In this document: piece by piece, positions 17,138-25,253 of the stretch | Numbering within the stretch: the stretch's first letter is position 1 | Layout: each line of letters starts with the position of its first letter | Source: Deltaproteobacteria bacterium | GTDB lineage: Bacteria > Desulfobacterota > Binatia > DP-6 | DNA: 64,000 nt | Assembly: GCA_005888095.1 (NCBI GenBank) | Contig: VBKF01000101.1 | Coordinates: 543-64,542 of the forward strand | Reading direction: 5' to 3' | Program-made: the position numbers and the translations under genes | The notes under the pieces: model-generated | The model's database searches: none | Told to the model about the DNA's origin: nothing | Seen by the model: the letters and a program-made list of their open reading frames with translations, nothing else

Positions 17138-18960
17138 CAGAACTTCGAGCCGAGGCTCACGTGGACCTGCCAGCGCTGGTCGCCGTCGGGCGGCTGGAAG
17201 GGGAAGCCGAGGTCGACGCGCACGGGGCCGACCGGCGATCGGTAGCGCACCCCGAAGCCCGCGCCGTAGCGCAGGCTGCCGAACGGGAAGTCGAAGCTCG
17301 GGCGGTTGACCTGGCCGCCGTCGAGGAACACGGCCGCCCCGAGCTTCTCCGTGATCGGATGGCGGAGCTCGACCGAGGCCTCGGCGAGTGTGCGGCCGCC
17401 GATCGGTTTGTCGTCGACGAGCGGGCCGATGCGCCACCGGCCGTAGCCGCGCACCGAGTCGATGCCGCCGGCATAGAAGCGCTCGAAGAGCGGCACCTCG
17501 TCGTGCCGGGTATACGGCTCGGCCGTCCCGAGCCGGAAACGGGCGGCGCCGAGAAGTCCCCCGACCAGCGGCAGGTAGAACCGGCCGTCGGCCAGCAACC
17601 GCACGAAGTTGAAGTCGCCGCCGAGCAGCCCCCCGACCGGCTCGACCGTCGCGCCGAGCACCCAGCCCCGGGTCGGGTCCACCAGGTCGTCGGTGGTGTT
17701 CCAGTCGGCACCGAAACCCAGACCAGAGAGCACGCCGGTGCCGGGCGCGCCGCCGGGGAGGGCGCCCTTGACCTGCGCCTCCACGCCCGAGAGCAGGTCG
17801 TACTCGATCCGGTAGAAGGCCCAGCCGGTGATCTGGTCCGTCGCCTCCCACTCGAGGCGGGGCGAGAGCCGCGAGCGGTCGAGCGTGAACGCGTCCTCGT
17901 CTTCCTCCTGCTCGGCGAGCAGGAGCCGGGTGCGGTTCCGGTTCCCCGGGAAATGCGGCTGCAGGAAGTCGGCCGCGACCGTGCGCCTGATGAACGAGGC
18001 GCGACCCGTGAAGCCGAGCTGCCGGGCTCCTCCGAGGAAGTCGTAGTGGCGCCAGCTGGCGAGCCCGCGGATCTGCTCCTCGGTGTCGTAGCCGATCCCG
18101 AGCCGGACCTCGCGGGGCGGCGCCTCGGTCAGGTGGATGCGCACGGCGACCTCGGGATCGGCACGCTTGTCCTCCTCGATGCGCACGGCGCGGAACAGGT
18201 TCAGTGCGACGAGGTTCCGGCGCGTGCGATCGAGGAGGCTCTGCTTGAAGGGCTCGCCCGGCGCGTAGGCGAGCTCGCGGCGCGGCACCGCCGCATCGAC
18301 GGCCTTGGTGCCGGTGATGCGCGTCTCGCCGAAGACGCACGGCGGGCCGCTCTCGAGGCGATAGGCGACCCTCGCCTCGTCGCGCGCGAGATCGACCGTC
18401 GCCTGCTTCGTGACCTCCACACGGGCGAAACCGTGCTCGCGGTAGTACGCGCGGAGATACGTGGCGGCCCGGCCGTACGCCTCCTCGGTGAAGACGCGGC
18501 CGCGCGCGATGGGGAGGTGCTCGAGCAGGAGCCGGCGCTCGCTGGCCGGCAGCTCGGCGCCGGCGAGCGTCACGTCGAGGGCGGCCACGGTGACGGGCTC
18601 GCCCTCGTTGACGAAGATGACGGCCACCAGGGCGTCGCCCGCCGCGGGCAGCTCCAGGTCGTACGTGACGCGGACGTGGTAATGGCCGCGGCTGCGGTAC
18701 AGCTGCCGGAGGCGATCGAGGTCGGTGCGGAAGGCCGCGGGGTCGAACAGCGGTCGGGCGCGCCAGACGGTGAACCATCGCCGCGGCTTGGTCGTCATCA
18801 CCTTGCGGAGGTCGCCCTGCCGCAGCAGAGACGGACCCCGAAAGCGGAGCGCGCGCAGCCGCCAGGGGCGGGCCAGATCGAGCGCCTCGAGCTGCACGGC
18901 GGAGGCGCGGAACGGTGCGAGCGCCGCGAGGAGGGCGACGAGCGCGGTGAGGCGGCGCAT
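17137..18960 (-). CDS. tamA: TamA/BamA-like outer-membrane protein (Omp85 family)
   Basis: A 607-residue protein with a signal peptide (RRLTALVALLAALAPFRASA), about three POTRA repeats (residues 30-270, for example LRALRFRGPSLLRQGDLRKVM) and a C-terminal 16-strand barrel of the Omp85 type. Barrel landmarks include the FYAGGIDSVRGYG motif (lid-lock VRGY/F) and a terminal Phe (SLGSKF), as expected for barrel insertion. It forms an operon with tamB, overlapping by one base. The pairing and size favour TamA over BamA, which is larger and normally next to skp/lpxD. Confidence 0.9.
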   Translation of the reverse strand: MRRLTALVALLAALAPFRASAVQLEALDLARPWRLRALRFRGPSLLRQGDLRKVMTTKPRRWFTVWRARPLFDPAAFRTDLDRLRQLYRSRGHYHVRVTYDLELPAAGDALVAVIFVNEGEPVTVAALDVTLAGAELPASERRLLLEHLPIARGRVFTEEAYGRAATYLRAYYREHGFARVEVTKQATVDLARDEARVAYRLESGPPCVFGETRITGTKAVDAAVPRRELAYAPGEPFKQSLLDRTRRNLVALNLFRAVRIEEDKRADPEVAVRIHLTEAPPREVRLGIGYDTEEQIRGLASWRHYDFLGGARQLGFTGRASFIRRTVAADFLQPHFPGNRNRTRLLLAEQEEDEDAFTLDRSRLSPRLEWEATDQITGWAFYRIEYDLLSGVEAQVKGALPGGAPGTGVLSGLGFGADWNTTDDLVDPTRGWVLGATVEPVGGLLGGDFNFVRLLADGRFYLPLVGGLLGAARFRLGTAEPYTRHDEVPLFERFYAGGIDSVRGYGRWRIGPLVDDKPIGGRTLAEASVELRHPITEKLGAAVFLDGGQVNRPSFDFPFGSLRYGAGFGVRYRSPVGPVRVDLGFPFQPPDGDQRWQVHVSLGSKF

Positions 18961-19041
18961 GGCGCCTCACACGTAACAGGGTGCAGGGTGGGTCGGAAGT
19001 GCAATCGTCCCCGCCCTCGCGCCCCCCGAGGAGGGGGGGCG

Positions 19042-19071
19042 TTGACCGTGTCGCTATAACGGCGCTATAGA
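19042..19071 (+). promoter_or_regulatory. Candidate promoter and operator of tetR (19085)
   Basis: TTGACC (19042-19047) and TATAGA (19066-19071) are separated by 18 bases. An inverted repeat, CTATA (19054-19058) with TATAG (19066-19070), covers the spacer and -10 box, as would suit autorepression. Predicted initiation falls only a few bases before the start codon. Confidence 0.5.
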
Positions 19072-19084
19072 AGTGCCCGTGCCT

Positions 19085-19795
19085 ATGACGGCCGCGCTCC
19101 GCGAGCGCAACGGTGGAGCCGCCGCGACCCGTCGCGCGATCCTGGCCGCGGCCGAGGCGCTGCTCGCGCGCGGCGGCGAGGCCGGACTCTCGATCCGCGA
19201 GCTGTGCGCGCGCGCCGGAGTGACGCCGCCCACCGTCTACCACCACTTCGGCGACAAGGGCGCACTCGTCGACCGGCTGGTCGATGCCTGCTTCGCGGAG
19301 TTCGACCGCACCTTCATGCGCCGCCGGCCGCCGGCCGACCCGGTCGAGGCCCTGCGCTGGGGCTTCGACCGCTACGTCGAGTACGGCCTCGCGCACCCTG
19401 CGCACTACCGGCTCATGTTCCAGCGCTCGATGCCGCGGCGACCGACGTCGGCCGCGCGCGCGTCTTACGACCGGCTGCGGCGGCGGGTGGCCGCGATCGC
19501 CGCGGCCGGGCGCCTGGTGCCGCCCGTCGAGGACGCCACCGCCGCGTTCTGGTCGGCCGTGCACGGCGTCACCTCGCTCCTGATCGCCGGCTTCTGGAAG
19601 CCCGGTGCGCCGGCGGCGACGCTGGTGCGCGATGCGATGCTCGATCAATTGACCGCGCAGCTCACCCGAAAGGAGGCCGCCCCATGCCGACCGACTCGAC
19701 TCCAAACCCCTTCCTGCAGGGAAACTTCGCGCCCTGGCCCACGGAAGGCGAGGCCCGGGACCTCGCCGTCATCGGGGAGATTCCCCGCGAGCTGA
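19085..19795 (+). CDS. TetR-family regulator beside the carotenoid oxygenase
   Basis: A regulator of about 236 residues with an N-terminal HTH: AILAAAEALLARGG and LCARAGVTPPTVYHHFGDKGALV. The ligand domain resembles the WHG/TetR_C group (HPAHYRLMFQRSMP). ATG 19085 is preferred; GTGs at 19073 and 19079 are in frame. The frame runs 112 bases into the next gene, so the last 36 or so residues (Pro/Arg/Ser rich, starting CRPTRLQ) are encoded by the oxygenase gene's alternative frame and are probably not conserved. It likely controls itself and the oxygenase gene. Confidence 0.85.
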   Translation: MTAALRERNGGAAATRRAILAAAEALLARGGEAGLSIRELCARAGVTPPTVYHHFGDKGALVDRLVDACFAEFDRTFMRRRPPADPVEALRWGFDRYVEYGLAHPAHYRLMFQRSMPRRPTSAARASYDRLRRRVAAIAAAGRLVPPVEDATAAFWSAVHGVTSLLIAGFWKPGAPAATLVRDAMLDQLTAQLTRKEAAPCRPTRLQTPSCRETSRPGPRKARPGTSPSSGRFPAS

Positions 19796-21075
19796 ACGGC
19801 ACCTACTACCGCAGCGGTCCGAACCCCGCCTTCCCGCCGCTCGGCCGCTACCACTGGTTCGACGGCGACGGGATGATCCACGCGATCACGCTCGACGAGG
19901 GCCGCGCCGCCTACCGCAACCGCTACGTGATGAGCCGCGGGCTCCGGGAGGAACAGGCGGCGGGCCGCGCCCTCTTCCGGGGGCTCCTCGAGTTCGAGGC
20001 CACCGAGCTCCCGGTCATCAAGAACACCGGCAACACGAACATCGTCTGGCACGCGGGAAAGCTCCTCGCCCTCATGGAGGCCGCATTCCCGACGCGCATG
20101 AGCCCCGACACCCTCGACACCATCGGCGAGTATGACTTCGACGGCCGGCTGATCGGCCCCATGACGGCGCACCCGAAGATCGATCCCGAGACGGGCGAGA
20201 TGCTCTTCTTCGGCTACTCGCCGTTCCCGCCCTACCTCACGTTCCACGAGGCGAGCGCGGACGGCACGCTCGTGCGCAGCGAGGTCATCGACGTCGGCTG
20301 GCCGTCGATGATGCACGACTTCGCCGTCACCCGCGACCACGTCATCTTCGTCCTGTGTCCGCTGGTCTTCAGCTTCGAGCGGCTCGCCGAGCGGGGCGGG
20401 GTGTTCTCGTGGGAGCCCGAGCGCGGCACGCGCCTCGGCGTCATGCCGCGCCGCGGGGGCAACGCCGACGTGCGCTGGTTCGAGACCGATCCCTGCTACG
20501 TGTTCCACCCGATGAACGCCTACGAGGACGGGGACGCGATCGTGCTCGACGTCGCCCGCTACGGGCGGCTCGACTTCATGAGCCCGGGGGTGGTCGAGGA
20601 CCCGGCCTACCGCGACGAGAACGCCGCCCGCCTCCACCGCTGGCGCATCGACCTCGGGCGCGGCGGCGTCGCGTCCACGCCGCTCGACGACATCGTCGCG
20701 GAGTTCCCGCGCGTCGACGAGCGACGGCTCGGCCGCCCGCATCGCTTCGGGTACATGGCCGCGCGCGAGCCGGCGCTCAACGACGGCGCTCAGCCCCTGT
20801 GGACCGCGGTTCGCAAGTACGACCTCGCACGCGGCGGCGTGACGGAGCGGCGCTTCGGCGCCGGCAACGGGGTGGGCGAGCCGCTCTTCGTGCCGCGATC
20901 GGCACGGGGCGCGGAGGACGACGGCTGGGTGCTCGTCCTCGCCTACGACGCGGCACGCGACACGACCGATCTCTGGATCCTCGGGGCGCAGGACCTGGGC
21001 GGCGAGCCGGTGGCGCGCGTCGGGCTGCCGCACCGCGTGCCGTACGGCTTTCACGGCAACTGGGTGCCCGCCTGA
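19684..21075 (+). CDS. Carotenoid oxygenase (RPE65/lignostilbene dioxygenase family)
   Basis: A 463-residue non-haem iron dioxygenase expected to cleave a conjugated C=C bond in a carotenoid, apocarotenoid or stilbene. The four iron-ligand histidines of the seven-bladed propeller are present at about His123 (IVWHAGK), His163 (TAHPK), His211 (MMHDFAV) and His457 (YGFHGNWVP). The N-terminus NGTYYRSGPNPAFPP and HWFDGDGMIHA are family signatures. The start is fixed by AAAGGAGG seven bases upstream. The gene begins inside the tetR reading frame, suggesting coupled expression. No carotenoid biosynthesis gene is in the window, so an aromatic (lignostilbene-type) substrate is equally possible. Confidence 0.92.
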   Translation: MPTDSTPNPFLQGNFAPWPTEGEARDLAVIGEIPRELNGTYYRSGPNPAFPPLGRYHWFDGDGMIHAITLDEGRAAYRNRYVMSRGLREEQAAGRALFRGLLEFEATELPVIKNTGNTNIVWHAGKLLALMEAAFPTRMSPDTLDTIGEYDFDGRLIGPMTAHPKIDPETGEMLFFGYSPFPPYLTFHEASADGTLVRSEVIDVGWPSMMHDFAVTRDHVIFVLCPLVFSFERLAERGGVFSWEPERGTRLGVMPRRGGNADVRWFETDPCYVFHPMNAYEDGDAIVLDVARYGRLDFMSPGVVEDPAYRDENAARLHRWRIDLGRGGVASTPLDDIVAEFPRVDERRLGRPHRFGYMAAREPALNDGAQPLWTAVRKYDLARGGVTERRFGAGNGVGEPLFVPRSARGAEDDGWVLVLAYDAARDTTDLWILGAQDLGGEPVARVGLPHRVPYGFHGNWVPA

Positions 21076-21122
21076 AGGGTCTCCCGTCAGCTGGCCCTGA
21101 ACGCCGCGGCCGCGCGCAGTTC

Positions 21123-21141
21123 CTCAAGGTAAATACCTGAG
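21123..21141. promoter_or_regulatory. Imperfect palindrome downstream of the oxygenase gene
   Basis: AGGTA-AA-TACCT (21127-21138) is a perfect core inside the wider CTCAAGGTA / TACCTGAG pairing with one bulged base. It sits in the 208-base gap between the oxygenase and the Cys-rich secreted protein. It may be an operator or a weak transcription terminator; no U-run follows. A second small palindrome, CACCGTATGGTG, lies at 21181-21192. Confidence 0.35.
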
Positions 21142-21283
21142 CACGCGTTCGGTGATTTTCCCTTCCTTGATTCCATGACTCACCGTATGGTGCGGCCATT
21201 CGAGTTGCCCCATCGTCCATCTGAACGTGGTCTGGAACCCGAATCGGGGATCGGCCCACCAATCAAAAGGCGAGGGGAAAACC

Positions 21284-22438
21284 ATGACCGGACTTCGCTG
21301 CGGGAAAGTCGCCCTGAGCGGCGGCATCATGTTGATCGCTCTCAGTCTCACGGCGGGAACCAGTCTCGGGCAAACCTGCAGCTGCTGCACGGCGAGTCCG
21401 CAGCTCTCCTTTACGACCGGCACGCCGCAGATCGGCGGCGGAGGCTGCGGGACGACGAAGGACAGCGGGGGCGCCATCCTGCGCCGGCTCGACTGCGGCG
21501 GGCTCTACTTCGGCGGTGCCGGGGTTGGCGTGCCGCTGCCCGCGGTGGTGCCCGACCTGGGCCAGTCCATCCTCAACATCACGGCGTGCAGCGCCAGCAC
21601 GGGTGCGCTCACGCTCGGGGCCACCACGCCCGCCGACAGCGGCAGCAACCGCAACTGCAGCGCGGGTGGCGTCAGCAACCCCGAGTACCCCGGCAAGAAC
21701 GGCTGTCTCTTCGGGCCGCCGCTCCCGATCCCGAACGCGAGCTCGCCGGCCACCAGCTCATGCGTCGTCAATCGCGTCGCTCAGAACGCCACCGGCTCGG
21801 GCAACTGCACCAACGGCAGCTCCAGCGTCAACCTTCCGCTTCTCTCGGACATCTACCTGACGGGGGATCTGGTCTCCAACGTCCCCGGCATCCAGCCCTG
21901 CCCCGTCTGCCTCAACGGCACGTGCAACGGCGGACCGCGGAGCGGCCTGCCCTGCACGCCCGCCGACTCGGCCTCGCTCGGAGCGGCCTACCCGACCAGC
22001 CACGACTGCCCGCCGCCCCCGACCCTGTTCATCGGGAGCCTCAGCATCCCGTTCAGCCTCTCGACCGGCCCGCAGACCAAGACCTCGGTCGACCTGCCTG
22101 CACAGCAATTTGTCTTCTGCGGCTACTGTGCCACCCAGGTCACCGGGACGTTCCAGAACCCTCCGAGGCCCTGCACGTCTGACGCCAACTGTTCGGCGGC
22201 CTCGGGCTTCCCGACGTGCCGCCAGCGGACCGGGGGCGCGTTCGGTCAGGCGGCGCGAACCATCACCGAGACCGGCTCGCCGGCCGGCGTCTGCCTCGGC
22301 GACGGGGCGGCACACAACGCGACCGAGGTGAGTGTCTTCTGCATCCCGCCGAGCTTCAACGCGACCGCCGACGCCGCCGGAGACCTCCCCGGGCCGGGTG
22401 CTGTGGCGCTGCCGGGTCAGACCAGGTTCCTCCCGTGA
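21284..22438 (+). CDS. Secreted cysteine-rich protein of unknown function
   Basis: A 384-residue protein that I do not recognise. ATG 21284 has GAGGGG upstream and opens a clear signal peptide (VALSGGIMLIALSLTAGTSLGQ). The mature part is rich in Cys, Gly, Ser, Asn and Thr, with Cys pairs such as CSCCTASP, CPVCLNGTC and CTSDANCSAASGFPTC. The NGGPRSGLPCTP and CTSDANC phrases resemble short Cys motifs common in secreted proteins of soil deltaproteobacteria-like genomes. No membrane anchor or sorting signal is seen at the C-terminus. It is likely disulfide-stabilised and extracellular or periplasmic. Confidence 0.65.
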   Translation: MTGLRCGKVALSGGIMLIALSLTAGTSLGQTCSCCTASPQLSFTTGTPQIGGGGCGTTKDSGGAILRRLDCGGLYFGGAGVGVPLPAVVPDLGQSILNITACSASTGALTLGATTPADSGSNRNCSAGGVSNPEYPGKNGCLFGPPLPIPNASSPATSSCVVNRVAQNATGSGNCTNGSSSVNLPLLSDIYLTGDLVSNVPGIQPCPVCLNGTCNGGPRSGLPCTPADSASLGAAYPTSHDCPPPPTLFIGSLSIPFSLSTGPQTKTSVDLPAQQFVFCGYCATQVTGTFQNPPRPCTSDANCSAASGFPTCRQRTGGAFGQAARTITETGSPAGVCLGDGAAHNATEVSVFCIPPSFNATADAAGDLPGPGAVALPGQTRFLP

Positions 22439-22707
22439 CGAGCCGCGCATAGACCATCGGCTCAACGACGCCGCCCAGGCGGGCGCGGGCAGAAGGCGCG
22501 GCACGCGCGGCCGGCGCGTGCCGAACGCACGGACGCGAGACGGGAGCGTGCGCTGCGGGTCCGGGCGGTTGACAGCGTGCCGCCGGTCGCGCTCTCTGTG
22601 CGGGCGAGAGGAGGAGGAGCACGCGGCCGACCTCGCGAGACTTCTCGAGCGGCTCGAGCCGGGCGCCGGGGCGTGAGGCGCTGGCTGCGGGCGAGCGGCC
22701 GATCCGC

Positions 22708-23091
22708 GTGGAAGAGCTCGACCACGTCGTGCTCCGCTGCCGGGACCAGGCGCGGGCCCTCGACTTCTACACGCGCGTCCTCGGGCTCATCGAGGAGCGC
22801 CGGATCGAGGCGATCGGCCTCGTCCAGCTGCGTGCCGGACGCAGCATCATCGACCTCCTGCCGTCGCCCGATCCTCGCCCCGAGGGCGGGGCCAACGTCG
22901 ACCACATCTGCCTCGGCATCGCGGCGACGGACATGAGCGCCGTCGTCCGCTACCTCGAGGCGGAGGGCGTCGAGGTGATCGGCGAACCCGCCGTGCGCTA
23001 CGGCGCCCGTGGCATGGGGCTGTCGGTGTATGCCCGCGACCCCGAGGGCAACGTCGTCGAGCTGAAGCTCGCCGCAGACGCTTCGAGCTAG
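22708..23091 (+). CDS. VOC-family (glyoxalase/bleomycin-resistance fold) protein
   Basis: A 127-residue single-domain vicinal-oxygen-chelate protein, probably a metal-dependent lyase, isomerase or dioxygenase-like enzyme. Fold signatures are LDHVVLRCRDQARALDFYTRVLG at the N-terminus, NVDHICLGI in the middle and YARDPEGNVVELK at the end, providing typical His/His/Glu metal ligands. The start is GTG 22708. It follows a 269-base gap (22439-22707) in which I can support no gene, and precedes the HtrA gene by 13 bases. The substrate cannot be inferred. Confidence 0.85.
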   Translation: MEELDHVVLRCRDQARALDFYTRVLGLIEERRIEAIGLVQLRAGRSIIDLLPSPDPRPEGGANVDHICLGIAATDMSAVVRYLEAEGVEVIGEPAVRYGARGMGLSVYARDPEGNVVELKLAADASS

Positions 23092-23104
23092 CAAGTTGGC
23101 CCCG

Positions 23105-24478
23105 ATGACGATCTCGACCGCCGCCGCTGGCCGGGGCGTTGTCGCCCTGCTCGCCGCCGCCTCCCTCTTCGGCGCGCCCGCGGCGGCGGCCGACCGCCTG
23201 CCGTCGTTCGCCGACGTCCTCGCCCGCGTGGAGCCCGCCGTGGTCAACATCGCGACCGTCGCCCGGGCCTCGGAGGAGGGCGAGCCCGAGACGATGCAGG
23301 ACTTTCTCCACCGCTTCTTCGGCGAGCCGCCGGCCGTCAACCGCAGCCTCGGCTCCGGCTTCATCATCTCGCCCGATGGCGACATCGTGACCAACAACCA
23401 CGTCGTCAAGGGCGCCGAGAAGATCCGGGTCCGCATGGCGACCGAGGAGGAGTTGGATGCCAAGGTCGTCGGCAGCGACGACAAGACCGATATCGCCGTC
23501 CTCCACGTCAAGGCGCCGCGCCCGCTGCCCACGCTGCCGTTCGGCGACTCCGAAGCCCTCAAGGTAGGCGACTGGGTGGTGGCGATCGGGAACCCGTTTG
23601 GGCTCACGCAGACGGCCACCGCGGGCATCGTGAGCGCCAAGGGGAGGTTCCTCGGGGCCGGACCGTACGACGACTTCATCCAGACCGACGCGTCGATCAA
23701 TCCGGGCAACTCCGGCGGGCCGCTCGTCGACCAGGACGGCCGCGTGGTGGGGATCAACGCGGCCATCGTGAGCCCCGCGGGGGGAAACGTCGGCATCGGG
23801 TTCGCCGTACCGATCGCGCTCGCACGCTGGGTGGTCGACCAGATACGCGAGCACGGCGCCGTGGTCCGCGGCTGGGTCGGGGTGGCGATCCAGGCGGTCA
23901 CGCCCGACCTTGCCCGCTCGTTCGGCCTGCACGGCGCCGAGGGCGCGCTGGTTGCGGACGTGACGTCCGGCGGTCCCGCCGCCAAGGCCGGGATCGCCCG
24001 CGGCGACGTGATCGTGCGCTGGGGCGACCGCCGCGTGCAGCACTCGCGCGAGCTGCCCCTGATGGTCGCTCTCACGGCGCCCGGGACGCGTGTGCCGGTA
24101 ATCATCATGCGCGAGGGCCAGGAGCGGACCGTCGACGTGACGGTCGAGCGGATGCCCGCCGAGGGCCGGCGCGAGAGCCGGGCGGCGCCGCCCGCGGGGA
24201 GCCTGGAGGCATGGGGCCTTGCGGTCGCGCCGCTCGGGCCCGACGAGGCTCGGCGCCTCGGGCTCAAGCCGGGCACCGGCGTGGTCGTCAGCGATGTCGC
24301 CGACGGCAGTCCGGCCGACGAGGCGGGTCTCGAGCCGGGGGACGTGATCGTCGAAGCCAACCGGCGCGCCGTGCGCTCCGCCGCCGACCTCGCGCGCGCC
24401 CTCGCGGCCGGCCGGCAGCGGACCCTGCTGCTCGTGCGCCGCAACAGCGCCTCGCTCTTCATCGAGATGGAGCGGTAG
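23105..24478 (+). CDS. Periplasmic serine protease, Do/HtrA (DegP/DegQ) family
   Basis: A 457-residue trypsin-like quality-control protease. A signal peptide (GVVALLAAASLFGAPAAAA) is followed by the protease domain with catalytic triad His99 (TNNHVV), Asp129 (DDKTDIAV) and Ser203 (GNSGGPL), then two PDZ domains (about 255-345 and 365-455, for example GVVVSDVADGSPADEAGLEPGDVI). ATG 23105 is preferred over the in-frame TTG at 23096. It should degrade or chaperone misfolded envelope proteins. It lies between the VOC gene and a small conserved-looking gene, all in the same direction. Confidence 0.93.
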   Translation: MTISTAAAGRGVVALLAAASLFGAPAAAADRLPSFADVLARVEPAVVNIATVARASEEGEPETMQDFLHRFFGEPPAVNRSLGSGFIISPDGDIVTNNHVVKGAEKIRVRMATEEELDAKVVGSDDKTDIAVLHVKAPRPLPTLPFGDSEALKVGDWVVAIGNPFGLTQTATAGIVSAKGRFLGAGPYDDFIQTDASINPGNSGGPLVDQDGRVVGINAAIVSPAGGNVGIGFAVPIALARWVVDQIREHGAVVRGWVGVAIQAVTPDLARSFGLHGAEGALVADVTSGGPAAKAGIARGDVIVRWGDRRVQHSRELPLMVALTAPGTRVPVIIMREGQERTVDVTVERMPAEGRRESRAAPPAGSLEAWGLAVAPLGPDEARRLGLKPGTGVVVSDVADGSPADEAGLEPGDVIVEANRRAVRSAADLARALAAGRQRTLLLVRRNSASLFIEMER

Positions 24479-24547
24479 AAGCCGGCGGCTGAGGCCGCGT
24501 TGCCCCCGTGGCGTGCCCCGCTATCATGGGGGCGAGGAGGCGCTCCG

Positions 24548-24724
24548 ATGGCGCGCATCGATCTCAAGCCCGAGGAAGCTCGCATGCTGCGCGAGGTCCT
24601 CGAGAGCTACCTCTCGGACCTGCGCATGGAGATCGCCGGGACCGAGAGCGTCAGCTTTCGCGAGAACCTGAAGAAGACGGAGGCGTTCTTGAAGGAGCTG
24701 ATCCCCCGGCTGCGCGAGTCGTGA
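24548..24724 (+). CDS. Small helical protein, unknown function
   Basis: A 58-residue protein starting at ATG 24548 with GAGGAGG about 10 bases upstream. The sequence (KPEEARMLREVLESYLSDLRMEI...FRENLKKTEAFLKELI) is strongly amphipathic and charged, predicting two helices, perhaps a small dimer. It has no Cys or hydrophobic segment. The good ribosome site and compact charged composition argue that it is real. It lies 69 bases after the HtrA gene and may be cotranscribed. Confidence 0.65.
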   Translation: MARIDLKPEEARMLREVLESYLSDLRMEIAGTESVSFRENLKKTEAFLKELIPRLRES

Positions 24725-24780
24725 GTCCGCACGCCGCGGCGACGGCGGCGCGGTGCCGTCATGGTCGCGCTGGCGATTTC

Positions 24781-24805
24781 TATCGTAACACGATATAGTT
24801 GTCAA
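24781..24805. promoter_or_regulatory. marR operator and -10 element
   Basis: TATCGT-AAC-ACGATA (24781-24795) is a perfect 6+3+6 inverted repeat. TATAGT (24794-24799) is a good -10 hexamer overlapping its right arm. GTTGTCAAC just after it (24798-24806) is a second small palindrome. Predicted initiation is about 24806, at the GTG start codon, so the transcript would be leaderless and the MarR protein could repress itself by covering the -10 box. Confidence 0.55.
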
Positions 24806-24806
24806 C

Positions 24807-25253
24807 GTGACCACCGATAGGCTGACGGTGGCGGATTACCGCGCGCTGGCGGAGTTCCGCTGCCAGCTGCGGCGCTTCCTTCGTTTCAGCGAGCAAGCCG
24901 CGCGGGCCGCGGGCCTGGAGTCGCAGCAGCATCAGCTGCTCCTCGCCCTGAAGGGCATGCCGGAGGGAATGCCCGCCACGATCGGCGCCCTGGCCGAGCG
25001 TCTGCAGGTCCGGCACCACACCACGGTCGAGCTGGTCGATCGGATGGAGGTGCGGGGACTCGTGCGACGATCCCACGCCGGCACCGACCGCCGGCAAGTC
25101 TTCGTGCGACTCGCGCCGAGCGGCGAGCGGATGCTGCCGCGTCTCTCGCTCGCCCACCGCGCCGAACTGCGGTCGGTGGCCCCGTCCCTGCTCCGAGCGC
25201 TCGAGGAGCTCGTCGCCGAGAGGGCGCGCCGGCCGGCGCGTCGCCGGCGGTGA
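24807..25253 (+). CDS. MarR-family transcriptional regulator
   Basis: A 148-residue winged-helix dimer. The HTH and wing are recognisable: TIGALAERLQVRHHTTVELVDRMEVRGLVRR followed by the wing hairpin AGTDRRQVFVRLAPSGER. GTG 24807 is used because it follows the -10 box and palindromes directly and no upstream start is in frame with homology. Its stop overlaps the start of the channel gene (GTGA, 25250-25253), so the two are coupled. It probably regulates the ClC channel and itself, plausibly in response to pH, halide or an aromatic ligand. Confidence 0.9.
   Translation: MTTDRLTVADYRALAEFRCQLRRFLRFSEQAARAAGLESQQHQLLLALKGMPEGMPATIGALAERLQVRHHTTVELVDRMEVRGLVRRSHAGTDRRQVFVRLAPSGERMLPRLSLAHRAELRSVAPSLLRALEELVAERARRPARRRR

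Noticed and set aside
17138-19705. N-terminal extension of the tamB frame to 19705
   Set aside because: Arg/Pro-rich shadow of tamA and tetR. The real start is the ATG overlapping the tamA stop.
22439-22707. Short + strand frame ending at 22676 (GREEEEHAADLARLLERLE)
   Set aside because: The end looks protein-like but the rest is Arg/Ser shadow, with no start or ribosome site; not supported as a gene.
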